Part shown: one piece after another, positions 1 through 10,967 of the stretch | How the letters are laid out: each line of letters begins with the position of its first letter | Position numbering within the stretch: the first letter of the stretch is position 1 | NCBI GenBank assembly: GCA_047967505.1 | Contig: CM106541.1 | Origin: Dipteris shenzhenensis | Taxonomy: Eukaryota; Polypodiophyta; Polypodiopsida; Gleicheniales | Direction: 5' to 3' (one strand) | Length of the DNA stretch: 64,000 bases | Translations under genes and position numbers: made by a program | Notes under the pieces: generated by a model | Databases searched by the model: none | What the model was told of the DNA's origin: nothing | What the model saw: the letters and a program-made list of their open reading frames with translations, nothing else

Positions 1-93
1 AGATTTATCCTTGACCACCATGAGATGGCATGAGAAACTATGAGACTAGATGTATCCTTGACATTGCAAGAGGCAACCCCTTGAGGGGGGGTA
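1..93 (+). mobile_element. 3' end of a copia-like element entering from the left
   Basis: The stretch ends in a purine-rich tract, TTGAGGGGGG at 81-90, which has the form of a polypurine tract, and is followed within three bases by a TG that starts a likely LTR at 94. No coding sequence can be recognised in the 80 bases before it. Orientation is inferred only from the order tract then LTR. Confidence 0.5.
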
Positions 94-462
94 TGTTGGG
101 ATAAGTGTGATCAAGGGCTTGCTCTATGGTGCACGTGTGCATCTAGGGGAGTCACATGTGTGTGTTGTAGAGACACATCAAGTGCTATGATGCGTCTAGT
201 GTATGATCTAAGTGATGATGTAAGCCAAAGGCCCCTACATGGGAGGTTCCTTTGATTTAGGCTAGTCCCACTGATGTAGGGGCTGATTCCCACTGATGTA
301 GGGGCTGATTGCCACTTATGTAGGGAAGGTGCCACCTTCTCCCCCTTTCTATAAGAGAGAGTCACCTCTCTCACAATCTATAGAGCGAACAACATTTTGG
401 TTGCATCTTGTGCTGTTACTCCTCTTCCAAGATGCATCTATTCTATCCCACGTGATTCTACA
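94..462 (+). repeat. Candidate 3' LTR of a copia-like element
   Basis: The block starts TGTTGGGATAAG directly after a polypurine tract and can be closed at CTACA (462), giving TG...CA termini. It holds about three imperfect copies of a 22-24-bp unit (core CACTGATGTAGGGGCTGATT) between roughly 266 and 325 and a weak TATA-like CTATAAG near 350. The right end is a guess, because no second copy of this LTR lies in the window. It abuts a remnant LTR of an element on the other strand at 478-588. Confidence 0.45.
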
Positions 463-477
463 CTTTGATCCATGACA

Positions 478-588
478 TGGCCCTCACTCATGACCTAACC
501 TAACCTCTCACAGGGTGGGCACACTCACAAGCAAGGCCCTCACTTTCTACTTGAATCATGTGACGTCACGAGATGTTGACCTCCAACA
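478..588 (-). repeat. Remnant 3' LTR of the minus-strand gag-only element
   Basis: About 110 bp matching the outer end of the LTR at 2528-3669 (compare 3563-3669), read on the minus strand from TGTTGGAGG at 588. It is preceded on that strand by a G-rich tract (589-600, minus-strand GAATGGGGG form) that fits a polypurine tract. The rest of this LTR has been lost where the plus-strand LTR at 94-462 begins. Confidence 0.6.
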
Positions 589-1383
589 CCCCCATTCATC
601 TCCTGGATGGAACATGATCTCCAGGGAGCTGAGTGTGCTGCCTGAACAACTGGAGGAATCCATCAGGTGATGCTTCGTCTCTGAAGACCACCATAGGTCT
701 TGTTGAAGGAGCCCCCTCTTGGTACAAGCTGTCTTAGAACGATCACTAGAAACCTGGTATTGATGCTTCCAGGCCATAGGTGCTAGGCATACAACTCTGG
801 TCGAGTACTAGTACCCTGCTTCAACTGGTACAATAATCCAACAACTGATACTGCCGTTGGTGCAAGGTCTATTTCCCTACATGGGCACCTGTATCTCAGA
901 GCTATACAACCCCCTCTTAGGTCAAAACTGGTATACTACTTTCAGATCGGTGAACCTCTATGCTCTAGATACAACGGGCATCCAACTGCTCACAAGGATC
1001 AATCTACTGTGTTTGGGTTCCCGCACTGGCAATCATCTGACCCATTCGGATCTCTAGTAGCTCAATAGACAATACCTGCAGTAGAACACAAGGAGCCCCC
1101 CTCTGGATTTGCCAGGTCATGATGTCGAAACAAATATACATTGGTAAAACATACAGTCACTTGAGTCAACGGGAACAACACCTCGTGGCTCGAGGTCCTA
1201 CTTGAAGGCGTGCCTCGATTAAAGACTCCTTCGCCACTGCACCTGTCTAGCAGATCCTGCTGCCACAAACAAGCAAGCAATCCTCCATCTAGAACTAGAA
1301 AGCATGCTAGAACCTCGTGCTACTAGAAGGTTGGAACAATCGATTTGACGGTCGCAGAATCTTTATTCTGCTCACTGGTCCCC
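589..1383 (-). other. Internal region of the gag-only copia element, no recognisable gene
   Basis: Lies between the gag remnant and the 3' LTR remnant of the minus-strand element. All frames are closed and I recognise no protease, integrase or reverse transcriptase in it, so the element looks non-autonomous or heavily deleted. Confidence 0.4.
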
Positions 1384-2187
1384 TCACTGATCCTTTTGAG
1401 AACACTGCCGCCAATAATGACCTTTCTGGCCACAACGGTTACATGTACGTGAGACCTTCAGTGCTTCCCTTTCCTCAGCTGTCAACTTCTTCCTTCCTTT
1501 TTGTTCAACTGACAAAGCCTTTGAGTGTCTGTCATAGGTACGATCGACAAATCTCTCCACCATCGGGACCAATTCCTTCTAGGTTAACGTATTCATCCTT
1601 CCACTAGTTATCAAGGACGAATAGAATGCAACGTATTGAGAAGATAGTTGGGACAGAAATGTTATGGCCATGTTTGCAGAAGATATCTACTTCCCCGCCT
1701 GGAGAATCTCTTGCTTAAGTTCATGTAACTTGTTGATGTGCTCCCGTATCAAGGTAGACTTTGTGGGATCCAACAATCTCATCTGGACTTCCAAAGAGAC
1801 TCTCTCCATGGGAGAGGTTTGATTGTACAAGGATGCCAAATGCTCCCAAGTTCTTTTGGCCACTGTCATATGCTTCATGTGATTAATCACGTGAGGAGTA
1901 TAGTTTAGGAATAGAACGATCTTACCCTCGCATTGACATGGTCCTCATAGCTGAGACAGGTTCTCGGCCTCGTGCTGCTGCTGTAGGATCCCTAGGTTGG
2001 ATGCAAGAGGACCAGGCTTGTCAACTCCCACCAATATGACGTCTATTAAATCATATGACTGTAGCACGGACTCCATCATGACCCACCAGACACCGTAATT
2101 GGGGCCATTCAATTGACGGTCATTCAAGAAGGTGGGAAAAACTGGAATTTTTGCCTTGCTGTCCGCCATCTCAGCTAGAGTAGACAT
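1384..2187 (-). pseudogene. gag: Copia gag polyprotein remnant with zinc knuckle
   Basis: Three consecutive minus-strand pieces read like a copia Gag. The N-terminal piece (2187-1945) has a LNDRQLNGPNYGVWW box typical of copia Gag N-termini. The middle piece (1890-1687) has TWEHLASLYNQTS and the helical capsid-like segment. The last piece (1572-1384) carries a CCHC knuckle, CNRCGQKGHYWRQC (C-x2-C-x4-H-x4-C). Stops and frame changes separate the pieces, so it cannot make a full Gag. Gag would form the cytoplasmic virus-like particle and its knuckle binds element RNA. No pol follows, unlike a complete copia element. The primer site and 5' LTR lie just upstream on the same strand at 2513-3669. 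Confidence 0.8.
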
Positions 2188-2512
2188 GTTGGAGTGAAGA
2201 GGGAATCAAACTAGAAGAGAGAGTGGATGGGAAAGAAGGTAGAGAAGGGGAGTGATGGAAAAAGGAGAGGAGAGGGTAAGATGATGAAGAGGCTCGGAGC
2301 CTAAGTACCTTGACACCATCGCGGTCCCAACCCTCGAGAACTATTTTCGAATCTGAAAACACCCTTCAAAGAATACACGCCTTCGATGACACCCGTACGG
2401 TCCACTTGTCTGCACACTCCTCACGACGAATAGCTCCGAGCAGCAACCCTAAACCTCCTCTTAGTTGGCTGGCTCAACACTCCCTCCACGCCTTGGTTCT
2501 CTAGCCAATGGT

Positions 2513-2525
2513 GGCTCTGATACCA
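2513..2525 (-). promoter_or_regulatory. Primer binding site (initiator Met tRNA type)
   Basis: On the minus strand this reads TGGTATCAGAGCC, the standard plant copia primer site complementary to the 3' end of initiator methionine tRNA. It sits three bases from the LTR end, which fixes the strand of the element and the inner edge of its 5' LTR. Confidence 0.85.
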
Positions 2526-2527
2526 TT

Positions 2528-3669
2528 TGAGAAGTGCAATGGATCTGGACAGAAATGGAGAGAGAGAGAGAGCAGACCACACACAAACAAAATTGGAGAG
2601 GAGTGAAAGAGACAAGAGAGTCTGCAAGGGATCTCAGGACAAACCCCACAACTGCTGGGGGAAAACCTCTGCTGCACACTGCAATTAAGGCGTTCCAAGA
2701 GAGATGCTCAACAAGTGTGGGGAAGGGCCCTATATATAGGCAGCCATCCCTCCTTGGTTGGTTGGTACATATGGGCCGACCCCTCTCTTGCCCATAGGGG
2801 CTGCCATGCAGCCCTATAAAGGGACTGCCTCTTGCCATATGTAGGGGCTGCCATGCAGCCCTACAATGGGCTGTGCCTTTGGCTCTAGAGTTGATTGGCC
2901 TGCCCAACAAGGCCGACCAGGCCGCCTCAGCCTCCTGCCCTATAAAGGGCTGCTGCACAACCAAATAGGGGCTGACCCCCCTGCATAGAGCTCGACCAGT
3001 AGGCCTAGGTGGCCGACCAGAAGGTCGGCCCACCTCAGCCTATGAAAGGCCTCCACGGCGCGGATCTCCACCTCAAGGACTGGCCACTCAGGCCCCCAAG
3101 CCTGGCCAGCAAGATGTGCTTCATCAGACGCTGCCACATGGCATCCAGATGGGGGTCTCCACAATGGGCAGACCCCCCCCCCCCCCCTCCGAAAAAGACT
3201 TCTATTAAGTATGAACAAAACCCGTGAGAGCTAGCTCCAAGTGGAAATACAACATGCAATGCATGAATAAGGCCTCAAGATGGCCAAAAACCCCTCAAAA
3301 AGAGGCATAAAAAATCCAAAGTTGAGGCTTAAAATGCCATCGCAACCCTGTACAAGACTTCGAGAAGAAAGGGGAGCCTCTCCATTATCCCCTAAGGAAA
3401 GTAACCCTCCTAGCAAAGGCCGCTCGGGAAGACCCTTGCATGCTCATCCAACTTCCAAGTGTACATCAATGTATGTATAGTATCTAACCAAATACAATGG
3501 ACATTTTGGCCCTCAGCCCTACCCTACTCTACGCTCACAGGAGGGCGGGCACACCCACAACATGGCCCTCACTCATGACCTAACCTCACCTCTCACAGGG
3601 AGGGCACACCCACAAGCAAGGCCCTCTAAACCTGAATCATGTGATATCAGGAGATGCTGACCTCCAACA
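2528..3669 (-). repeat. 5' LTR of the minus-strand gag-only element
   Basis: Bounded on the plus strand by TGAGAAG (next to the primer site) and CCAACA, so TG...CA. The outer 107 bp recur at 478-588. A TATATATA box at 2731-2738 (same on the minus strand) lies in the middle and could start element transcription on the minus strand. The LTR is unusually long for a copia element because a LINE 3' end appears to be inserted at about 3185-3345. It contains several copies of a GCCCTATAAAGGG / GGGGCTGCCATGCAGCCCTA pattern between 2780 and 2960. Confidence 0.7.
3185..3345 (-). repeat. LINE 3' end (family B type) inside the LTR
   Basis: Matches 13520-13672 closely. Shared are a tract reading GACTTC(T/C)ATTAAGTATG, then ACAAAACC and a CAATGCATGA block, and finally GTTGAGGCT..AAAATGCCATC. 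On the minus strand both run into an A/T or G homopolymer (here a 15-base C run at 3174-3188, which is G on the minus strand), as expected of a tailed retroposon 3' end. Family assignment to B rests on similarity in style to 42957-42990 only. Confidence 0.55.
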
Positions 3670-3745
3670 GTCTTGTAGGCCCACGGGGCCTCCCAAAGAC
3701 GTCAATACAACTCTCTTTCTCTCTCTCTTCCCCCCCCCCCCCCCC
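3670..3745 (+). repeat. LINE-like 3' end with hairpin and CT tail, plus strand
   Basis: Contains AGGCC (3677-3681) and GGCCT (3687-3691), which pair as a 5-bp stem, followed by an AATACAACTC stretch, a (CT)n tract and a run of C to 3745. The order hairpin, A-rich signal, microsatellite tail is the same as in the LINE 3' ends elsewhere in the window, here on the plus strand. Only about 30 bp of body is recognisable. Confidence 0.5.
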
Positions 3746-4671
3746 CATGTGCCTACACTCTCCTTGCCCGCTTCCCTCCCTGCCTTCTACCCACCTTTTA
3801 ATCGGTCATGCATAACAGCAGTAGCCTTAGGTTCGGGTTGCGAGCAATCTCTTCAGCTTCAGGTGCAGGTCGCGCACAACAGCGGGCATACATAGTCCTA
3901 GGTCGTTTTGCAAGTAGGGTAGGATCATTGTACCCTTTGTCTCTATAAGCTTTTCTTGTATTGCATGCAATAACTGAGGTGTGATTGAAATGTAGTTCAC
4001 TGCATGAAATGACAAAGGAACTTCTATTGCTTCATGACTGCAATCAACTACATCTTGATAAAACGACCACACTCACTACATCTTGCCATGAGTAGATAAA
4101 GGACGAGAGGATAGAGCAGAGGTCGCCACAAACCACGAGGAGCTGTCAAGGAAGAATTCCATCAACAAATCAAGGCAAAATCACAGCCAAGAATATCACC
4201 ATCTTCAGTTGATGTTACCAAATTCTCCATGCGTGCAAATGGCCACGTGTCTAGCTCCACCTACTCAACTCAACCTAAGACCCAACTGAAGTTTGCTACT
4301 CTCAAAACCACCCTCAAACTAAGGATGGGTACTAAGTACTAAGTACAACATAGTCATGTCAGTGGTCGACCACATATCAATCTCATCATCATCATCATCA
4401 TCATAAGAACATCACGGTGGATGAGGCAATGGAGGACAAGATCACAGTCAAAAAACCCGAAAGCCACCAAATAATTTTCCACAAAGCAAAGTGAAAAACT
4501 TTCAAAGGTGCACTACCCTAAGAAACCCACAGTTGATCAAATCTAAGGAAGCAAACAAAAGGACTAGACAATCAACACGAATAAAACCAGATACTCGATA
4601 TGACACACAACCTAATGGTCTCAACCCTACTGGGTATTTTCAACCTTATTACAAAGTTCTATCACACGACT
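3746..4671. other. No gene; repeat fragments only
   Basis: A segment around 3947-3985 containing TGTATTGCATGCAATAA recurs at about 10760-10803, so it belongs to a dispersed repeat. 4330-4440 matches the 3' untranslated region of family C LINEs (CAACATAGTCATGTC, then an (ATC)n run, then GGATGAGGCAATGGA). Nothing else is recognisable. Confidence 0.6.
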
Positions 4672-5735
4672 CTAGAAGGCAAAGTCATTATAGTTGGATG
4701 AAAGGGCGACAATAGGTTGTTTCTTACTCAGCCATGACACATCTCCTGATGAGAGTAAGAAACAATATCCAGAGGTCGATCTCTGGGTATCAATGTCACC
4801 TGCCCAATCACTATCACAGAAACCTCCCAACTCAATGCCTCTCGTATAAGTGATGACGTAGGTGCAGGTACCCTTCAAGTACCTTAGCACCCTCATACCT
4901 GCGTCCCAATGAGCCTCTTGGGTGTGGCGGAGAATTGACAGAGCAATCCAACTGCATAGGAAATATCTGGTTGGGTATTGGTGAGGTAAAGCAAGCTCCC
5001 CACCAAGCGTCGATATAGTGATGAATCAACCGGATGAGATGGATCACGCACACTCAGCTTCATACCGGTTTCCATGGGAGTCACTGTTGCTTTGCAATTT
5101 TCCATCTGAAAGCGTTTGAGCAGTTCCCTGCAATATCTCTCCTGTGAAATAAAGATACTGCTCTTTTCCTGCTTCACCTCAATCCCAAGAAAGTAGCGAA
5201 GTATGCCTAAGTCAGTCATCTCGAACTCCTCCATGAGAAGTCTCTTGACCTGAGCAATCTTCTTCGTATGATCCCTAGATATGATGAGGAATCCACATAT
5301 ATAATCAATACCAGCTGCAAATCCCCCTCTGTGTCGAGATAAAGATTTGGCTCTGATGGACTCCGTTGAAGCCCGATCTCTGAAAAAAGACACCTATCCG
5401 CTGGTACGAAGCTCTGGGGGCCCCCTTCTTCAGTTTGCAGACTTTTGATGGGGATCCTGGAATCTGAAATCCTGGTGGCTGTGCCACATATACCTCCTCC
5501 TCTAGGGTACCGTTCAAAAATGTAGACTTGACATCCATCTGAAAAATAGACCAACTATGATGAGCAACCAAGGCAATGACTGTCGAAATAGTCACCATCC
5601 TAGCTGTGGGGGCGAAGGTCTCGTCGAAGTCAAAGCCTTTCACCACCAATCTTACTTTATACTTGTCCAAGCTCCCATCTGACTTGAACTGAAGCTTGCA
5701 CACCCATTTAGTCTCAATGAGGGGATGAGCATTTT
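4672..5735 (-). pseudogene. pol: Copia reverse transcriptase / RNase H remnant
   Basis: Reading down the minus strand: TKWVCKLQFKSDGSLDKYK opens the RT near 5735, followed by FDETFAPTARM and MDVKSTFLNGTLEEEVY (catalytic-motif A region). Next come a frame change, MTDLGILRYFLGIEV, and then the RNase H segment with SDWAGDIDTQRSTSGYCF and VSWLSKKQPIVALSS. The YVDD active site is not intact (the frame breaks around IDYICGFLIIS). At least two frameshifts separate the pieces. It may be the 3' half of the element whose integrase ends at 7628, displaced by an insertion of 5736-7627; that link is inference. Confidence 0.85.
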
Positions 5736-6790
5736 CCGAGCGAAATCTTCTGAGCGTCCGAGCGAAGGAAAAAAAAAGCTTTTAACTATGCAAAAGTATG
5801 GCAAAAATGGATCAGAAGAAAACATAGTTTCACTTAGAAATATGCAAAGTATTATATCAATGCCTATTTTATACACAAATCTTTACGTGAATCTTTAGGA
5901 ATGGTGAGAACATAATGGGATGGCTTTTGAAGAAATCCACATGTAGAGTAGACTTCTCTATGAAAATTCCCTTATGATCCTTCTTAGAGCTTTTACTTAA
6001 TAGGAAGTGACATTGAAAAACCTCTCTCAACCTATCTTCATGAAAGGGTTTCTTCAAAGAAAACTCATTGAAGAAAGCCATCTAGGTGGTTTCACCAGCG
6101 AAACTCCTTTGAGGTAGGTCTTCCAAGGTAGTTTCGCTGGCGAAACTATCTTGGACAACATTTTTAAAAGTGACATAACTTTCACATCCGATGTCCAAAT
6201 ATAGTCATTCAACCACTCAAATTGATCGGAACACCCCATTTGAGCACATCTATGAAGTTATATTTTGAAAAATATTGCATATATGGTATTAAATATTACA
6301 TGTATTTTATGAGAGTGATATATAAGCCCAAGTTAATACTTATTTATAGTAATTTAAGCTTCATTAGAAACATGTCCATAAATATCTTGTTATTTATGCA
6401 ATAAAAACACTAGAAAGATATTGCCATATGATATAAATGTGTTAATAAGTAATTATATATGTATAGTATTATTACATTGAGAGTGATTATGAGGGATGTT
6501 TCTTAAAGGAATTATTTTTCAACACTTTTTTAAGGTAATAACAGGGGTACAAAGGGAAATCTATAAATAAGAAAATTTATGTTGTGTAAAAATGAATGAG
6601 TGACTAGTCTATATATTTTTATGATAAAGGGATCTAGTTCTAGTGAAAATAAAAGTGTAAAAACCATGTTTCCTAAAGAAATACAATTTTTAAAATCTCT
6701 TGAAAAACATGCTCGGATAAACCTGCTCATAGGTTTTTGCTCGTAAAATTGACGCATCCGTCTCAATGACCTTCCGCTTGGTTGGTTTGG
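5736..6790. other. AT-rich insertion without a recognisable gene
   Basis: About 1.05 kb of AT-rich DNA separating copia RT from copia integrase on the minus strand. Frames are short and I recognise no family. It contains two near-identical palindromes, at 6089-6104 and 6130-6147 (AGTTTCGCTGGCGAAACT). It could be part of an LTR or a non-coding element. Confidence 0.5.
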
Positions 6791-6796
6791 GCACTA

Positions 6797-7210
6797 AATC
6801 CCAGGTGATTTTTCAAAATGGCATCCATCTTTGCCTTGTTGAGGAAAAATCTTGTTTCCACTCCATCCATGGCTCATGATCAGCACATGCTTGTGGAATT
6901 CCAGGATGATCAATGCAAGATCAAGGATCCAAAAAAAGGGTATGAGATTGTGGCTATAGGTTCTTATGAGGCTAGCATGGGTCTTTACAAGCTTGATGCT
7001 CAGCCCTATAATCAGCATGTTATGGCTATCTCTTCTGCTACTCCAGGTGATTTATGGCATGTGGAGCATCACAGAGCTTTGTCATATTTGCATAATCATA
7101 ATATGGTTGAAGGATTGCCAAAATTACAGCAGCCCGCTTAAGAGGTGTGTGAAGCTTGTGCTCTTGGAAAGTTGCATCGCCTACTGTTTCAAAAGGATGG
7201 TCTAGGTTCA
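6797..7210 (+). pseudogene. pol: Copia protease-to-integrase linker (GAG-pre-integrase) fragment
   Basis: The plus-strand frame beginning near 6818 contains GLYKLD, then DLWHVEHHRALSYLHNHNMV and GLP, and after one stop (TAA at 7139) CEACALGKLHRL. This is the H-x-H...C-x2-C zinc-binding pre-integrase region that precedes the copia integrase core. Here the usual LWHxRxGH has lost its Gly. Only this domain is present. It lies between minus-strand copia pieces and is therefore a separate insertion or an inverted fragment. Confidence 0.75.
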
Positions 7211-7627
7211 GTAAGATCTCTTACACTCTCTACCCTTCCCCGCTCTTTCTTCTAATTTACCTCACACTCTTTCTCAACTCCCCCCCCCCCCCCAAGTTTT
7301 CCTCATCTAATACATGTTTTTAAATAAAAATATTTTTTCTCCTAATACTTTTCTGTTTTCCATCATGTATGTATGTAGGATGCACATGCAAATCGGGACA
7401 TTCCACCTTCTCAACGACACATCCTACATTTGATGCACATGAAATTTTGTAGGGTCATATAAACTTACCACCTTAAGATGATCTTCAAATCCATGTAAAG
7501 TTTTGGGGCTCCGCAAGTTGAGCCACCAAAGCGTAGTTTACGGAGGGAGTCTTTATGTTTCGTTAAGACCGCTGCGCTCTGGAACTGCTCTCGGGAATGT
7601 CCGTGACCCGTGAGTCTACCAAGGTCT
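7211..7627. other. No gene recognised
   Basis: A pyrimidine-rich stretch with a 14-base C run near 7281-7294. No open frame of note, and no repeat that I can match elsewhere in the window. Confidence 0.5.
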
Positions 7628-8605
7628 TCAAATACAATTGACGTACTTCTTCTCTAATGGAGTTGCCTTGGGAGCTGGCTCTGGAATGGCATCCTCCTTC
7701 TCCTCCTCCTCCTCCTCCTCGAGGTCTTCAGTCGGCTCCACCTCTCGTATGGTGACCTTGGGTGGGGGTAATGCCGGAAGTTTAGGAACCTCTTCTACAG
7801 GCTGTGGCTCGGACTCCTCAAAGATCACATCCTTGCTGATAAGGATCTTCTTTTTCGGGTCAAAAAGGCGATAGGCCTTGGACTCTTTACTGTATCCCAC
7901 AAAGATACATCTTTGGCTGTGGGGTTCAAGCTTTGTCTGCTCATCTTTATGCACATGCACCAATGCTTTAGAATCCAAAACCCTTAAATGAGATATTGTA
8001 GGCTTCTTACAATAGTAAGCTTCATATGGAGTCTTGTCATCAACAACCTTAGTCTTGGTTCTGTTGAGGATGTGAACGGCAGTGTTCACGGCTTCACCCC
8101 AGTAGGCTTTCGAGAGATTCCTCCCTCGCAACATGGTCAATCTTGTCTCTGTGACGGTGCTGTGCTTCCTCTCAGCAACTCCATTTTGCTGAGATGTGCG
8201 AGTTGTAGTGAGTTGTCTCTTGATCCCGTGCTTCTTGCAGAATCCATTGAACTCGGTAGAAGTGAACTCTCCCCCTCTGTTGGTGCGGAAGGCTTTGATT
8301 ACCTCCCCGCTCTCCTTCTCCACTTGGGCCTTCCAGTCTTTGAATTTGTCAAAAGCCTGAGACTTCTTGGCCAGGCAGAATACCCATGTCATGCGACTGA
8401 AATCATCCACTAATAAAAGAGAATACCACGAACCTGCGAATGAATTTGTCGACATTGGGCTGCAGATGTCGGCGTGAACCAACTCAAGCGGCTTCTTGGC
8501 CCGTGATGAGGCCTCCTGTGGGAACTTGTCCATGTGTTGCTTGCCTTCTACGCAAGCCGTGTAAACAAGATCATTGCCTGCAATCGGTGGAAGTTCATCC
8601 ACCAT
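7628..8605 (-). pseudogene. pol: Copia integrase (open 325-codon stretch, catalytic Asp lost)
   Basis: An open 325-codon reading frame covering the copia integrase core. Its first catalytic Asp lies in LELVHADICSPM. The second motif reads FRTNRGGEF where active enzymes have Asp, so the middle residue of the D,D-35-E triad is Asn. The Glu is kept in QQNGVAERKH. After the core come LNRTKTK, TPYEAYYCKKPTISHLRV and CIFVGYSKESKAYRLFDP, then an acidic hinge (EEEEEEEKED) before RT should start. Integrase would insert the cDNA in the nucleus; with Asn at the second position it should not. The upstream gag and protease lie on the same strand at 8600-9941. RT does not follow directly. Confidence 0.9.
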
Positions 8606-9402
8606 CTTTGTCTTCTACATCTTGGCGAGAGTGCCATAGTTGATGTGACCAAACCGCTCATGCTACAATTTCGATCTGCCATGGTCCCCGTGCACCAATA
8701 GAGTGTTGAGCCGATATAGCCCATGCTCCCTGACACCTTGAGCCACCACGTGTCCGTTTGCCTTGGATGTGACAGTGACTTTGCTGTTGTCGAATAAACT
8801 GACATATTGTGCTTGTCCATCTGACAGACAGACAAAAGGTTCTTAGACAAATTCGGTACATATAGTACACCGGAAATCAGCTCCTCATTTCCTACAGTCG
8901 TGACGAATGGAATACTACCAACACCCTTCACAGGGCATGACCGGTTATCCCCCACAGTGACCTTGGAATCAGGATGTGTACCTTCCATGGTTTTGAACCA
9001 CTCCTTCTTGTTGGACATGTGCTTTGAAGCTCCACTGTCCACATACCAGCCTTCCTCTCCTCCACTAACTGCATAAGCAGAGCAGTACTCAGTGATGAAG
9101 GGAGCACCGGTCGTGACGTTTGCCGATTCGGTCTTTGGCTCCTCCTTGGACTTGGACTCCTTCTTCTTGAGATCTGCCTTCTTCTTGCGGCACTCTTTAG
9201 CAAAATGACCAAGCTTCTCACAGTAGAAGCACTTCATTTGCCTCTTTTTCTCTGCATCTTTTGTTCTTGGAGTATTTGGACTTACCTTTGCTGGGCTTGT
9301 CCCTTGCCACGAGAGCCTTCTCATCTGATTGAGTAAATAGTTTTTCCCAAGCCTCTTCTTACAATAGTAAAGGGCCAAGCTCATGAACATTGCCTGCCTC
9401 AC
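8600..9402 (-). pseudogene. gag-pol: Copia Gag C-terminus and protease
   Basis: From high to low coordinate the frame shows a basic spacer, a CCHC zinc knuckle CFYCEKLGHFAKEC, a Lys-rich segment, and then the aspartic protease active site WYVDSGASKHMSN. Next come the VGVGSIPF-like and LYVPNLSKNLLSV segments that follow the protease in copia polyproteins. The protease Asp is intact. Near the end the frame departs from the pre-integrase reading (a frameshift), so the join to the integrase at 8605 is broken. Protease would cut Gag-Pol inside the particle. Confidence 0.85.
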
Positions 9403-9941
9403 TCATGTCCAGATTGTGCAGTTCATGTTGGAGCATTAGAATCCGAGAAGTGTTGCCTGCTTCATACAGATCCTTTAGGATAGCCCACGCCTCTACAGAC
9501 GTCTTGGCCATCTGGATGTGTAGAAGAACATAGTCCGCCGTGGTCCCAATGATTAATGCTAGGGAGTGGGCATCTCGCTCTTTCCAATTCTCAAGCTCTT
9601 CTCCATCAACTGGAATGAGAATCTTCCCCTTGCTGTCCAACATATCTTCCGGTTTTGCCTCCACCCCTGTTGTCAACTTCCACAACTTCCGAGCCACTAA
9701 ATGGCCCTGGAATTTTCACCTTCCAGATCAGGTACTTTGACCCGTCTAGTTTCCCTGACTCTCCGAAGTTTGGGATGGTGAATGAGAGTAATCTAGAGGA
9801 GGAAGGAAGAGAAGGGGCTGAAGAGGCAACAGTAGAATCTTTGTCCCCCATCCTTGCGGTAATAAAGAACAGCAAACTGTAAACTGAATTTGTAGTGGAG
9901 AACTTGACCACGCAACAAACCTGAGTGTCGATTGGAGTCAC
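9359..9941 (-). pseudogene. gag: Copia Gag N-terminal half
   Basis: The start region (9941-9606) includes PNFGESGKLDGSKYLIWK, the usual copia Gag opening, and shifts frame into MARKLWKLTTGVE and AWAILKDLYEAGNTSRILML (9697-9359). This Gag is clearly related to the fragment at 37961-38420 (MARKLWKLTTGAE; GILKDLYETDDTSRILTL), which shows that two copies of one lineage lie in the window. At least one frameshift lies between the halves. Confidence 0.85.
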
Positions 9942-9992
9942 CTACTTGCTGAGGTACTCTGATATAGAGCTATAAACCTTGCTCTTAAATCA

Positions 9993-10569
9993 TGTTGGAA
10001 ATAGAGGATATAATCACACACACCTCACTCCCGATCTAGCTCATACAACACTCTGAGAGACGGAGAGAGAGATAGCAAAAACTCAGATATATTCCTCCAC
10101 AATCGTGGGCAGACAAAAGCTTAAAAGGTGAGGGTGTACGACAACTAATAGAAGCTGTCAAGATGCTGAGCCTACTCTCCCTGTGTGCTTGCGTGTGCGA
10201 GGCTTTCTGTGCAGGTGATGAGAAATGAGGGGGGGGGAGGGGGCCTTTTATAGGCCCATTGCTGGGCTGAAGAAAACTGACCAGCAGGGGGTCGGCCCCC
10301 TGCTTGCAACACCGACTTCAAGGGAGCCTCCACCAACCAGGCTGGCCAGCTTGGGCCAGGCCTATAAATAGGCCCATGTGCCCAGCACATAGGCTGCTGA
10401 TGCAGTCTGTAGACCCCGCCCAAATGTGCTCCACGAGGCACCTAGAAGGCCGTGTCACTCTTCCTTTGCTGCGCGGGTTCCAGTTCTGCTCCCCTACCCC
10501 CCTATAGTATCCTGCCCCCTTGTCCCCTTAAAACGGGGGCTCACAGGTGGGGCAGTGACTTATCTCACA
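9993..10569 (-). repeat. 5' LTR of the minus-strand copia element
   Basis: Begins TGTTGGAAAT on the plus strand just after a decayed primer site (9981-9992 region, GCTCTTAAATCA in place of GCTCTGATACCA) and closes at TCTCACA (10569). Minus-strand TATA-like boxes lie at 10247-10253 (CCTATAAAAGG) and 10367-10374 (CTATTTATAGG). Its outer end, GGGGGCTCACAGGTGGGGCAGTGAC, is the same in design as the LTR ends at 27820-27843 and 39700-39728. All three therefore belong to one broad lineage. Confidence 0.65.
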
Positions 10570-10967
10570 TCTTCACGTTTTCGATAATAGCACTCCTCCC
10601 GGTGACCAGGCTTGCCACAATATCTGCACTTTAATTCAGAATGATTGTCTTTTTTAACTGTCTTGCAACACGACCTTTTCTCTCTGTAAGATTTTCTTGA
10701 CCACAGTCCCTTTTCCATATAATATAGACGAAGACTCAGCTGCCATTGACCGTTTCTCTCTGTAAGATTTTTTGTATTGCATGCAATAATTGAGGTGTGA
10801 TTCTTTCTTCACTGCAAGAGGTAAGAGAACTTAGGCTGCAGCTTGTGGCCCTTGGAAGAAAGGTGAAGGAGATGGAGAGCAATGGCAAGCAAGAAATCAT
10901 TGCAAAGATAATACAAAAATGTAGCACATCTCCACTAGCACGTATGCTTGTTACACGGTCTTGAAAT
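10570..10967. other. No gene; dispersed repeat fragment
   Basis: Contains TTTCTCTCTGTAAGATTTT twice (10678-10696 and 10754-10772) and the TGTATTGCATGCAATAA block also found at 3947-3985. No coding sequence is recognised. Confidence 0.5.

Noticed and set aside
3641-3895. 84-codon plus-strand frame
   Set aside because: Reads through a (CT)n and poly(C) tail of a LINE 3' end; low complexity.
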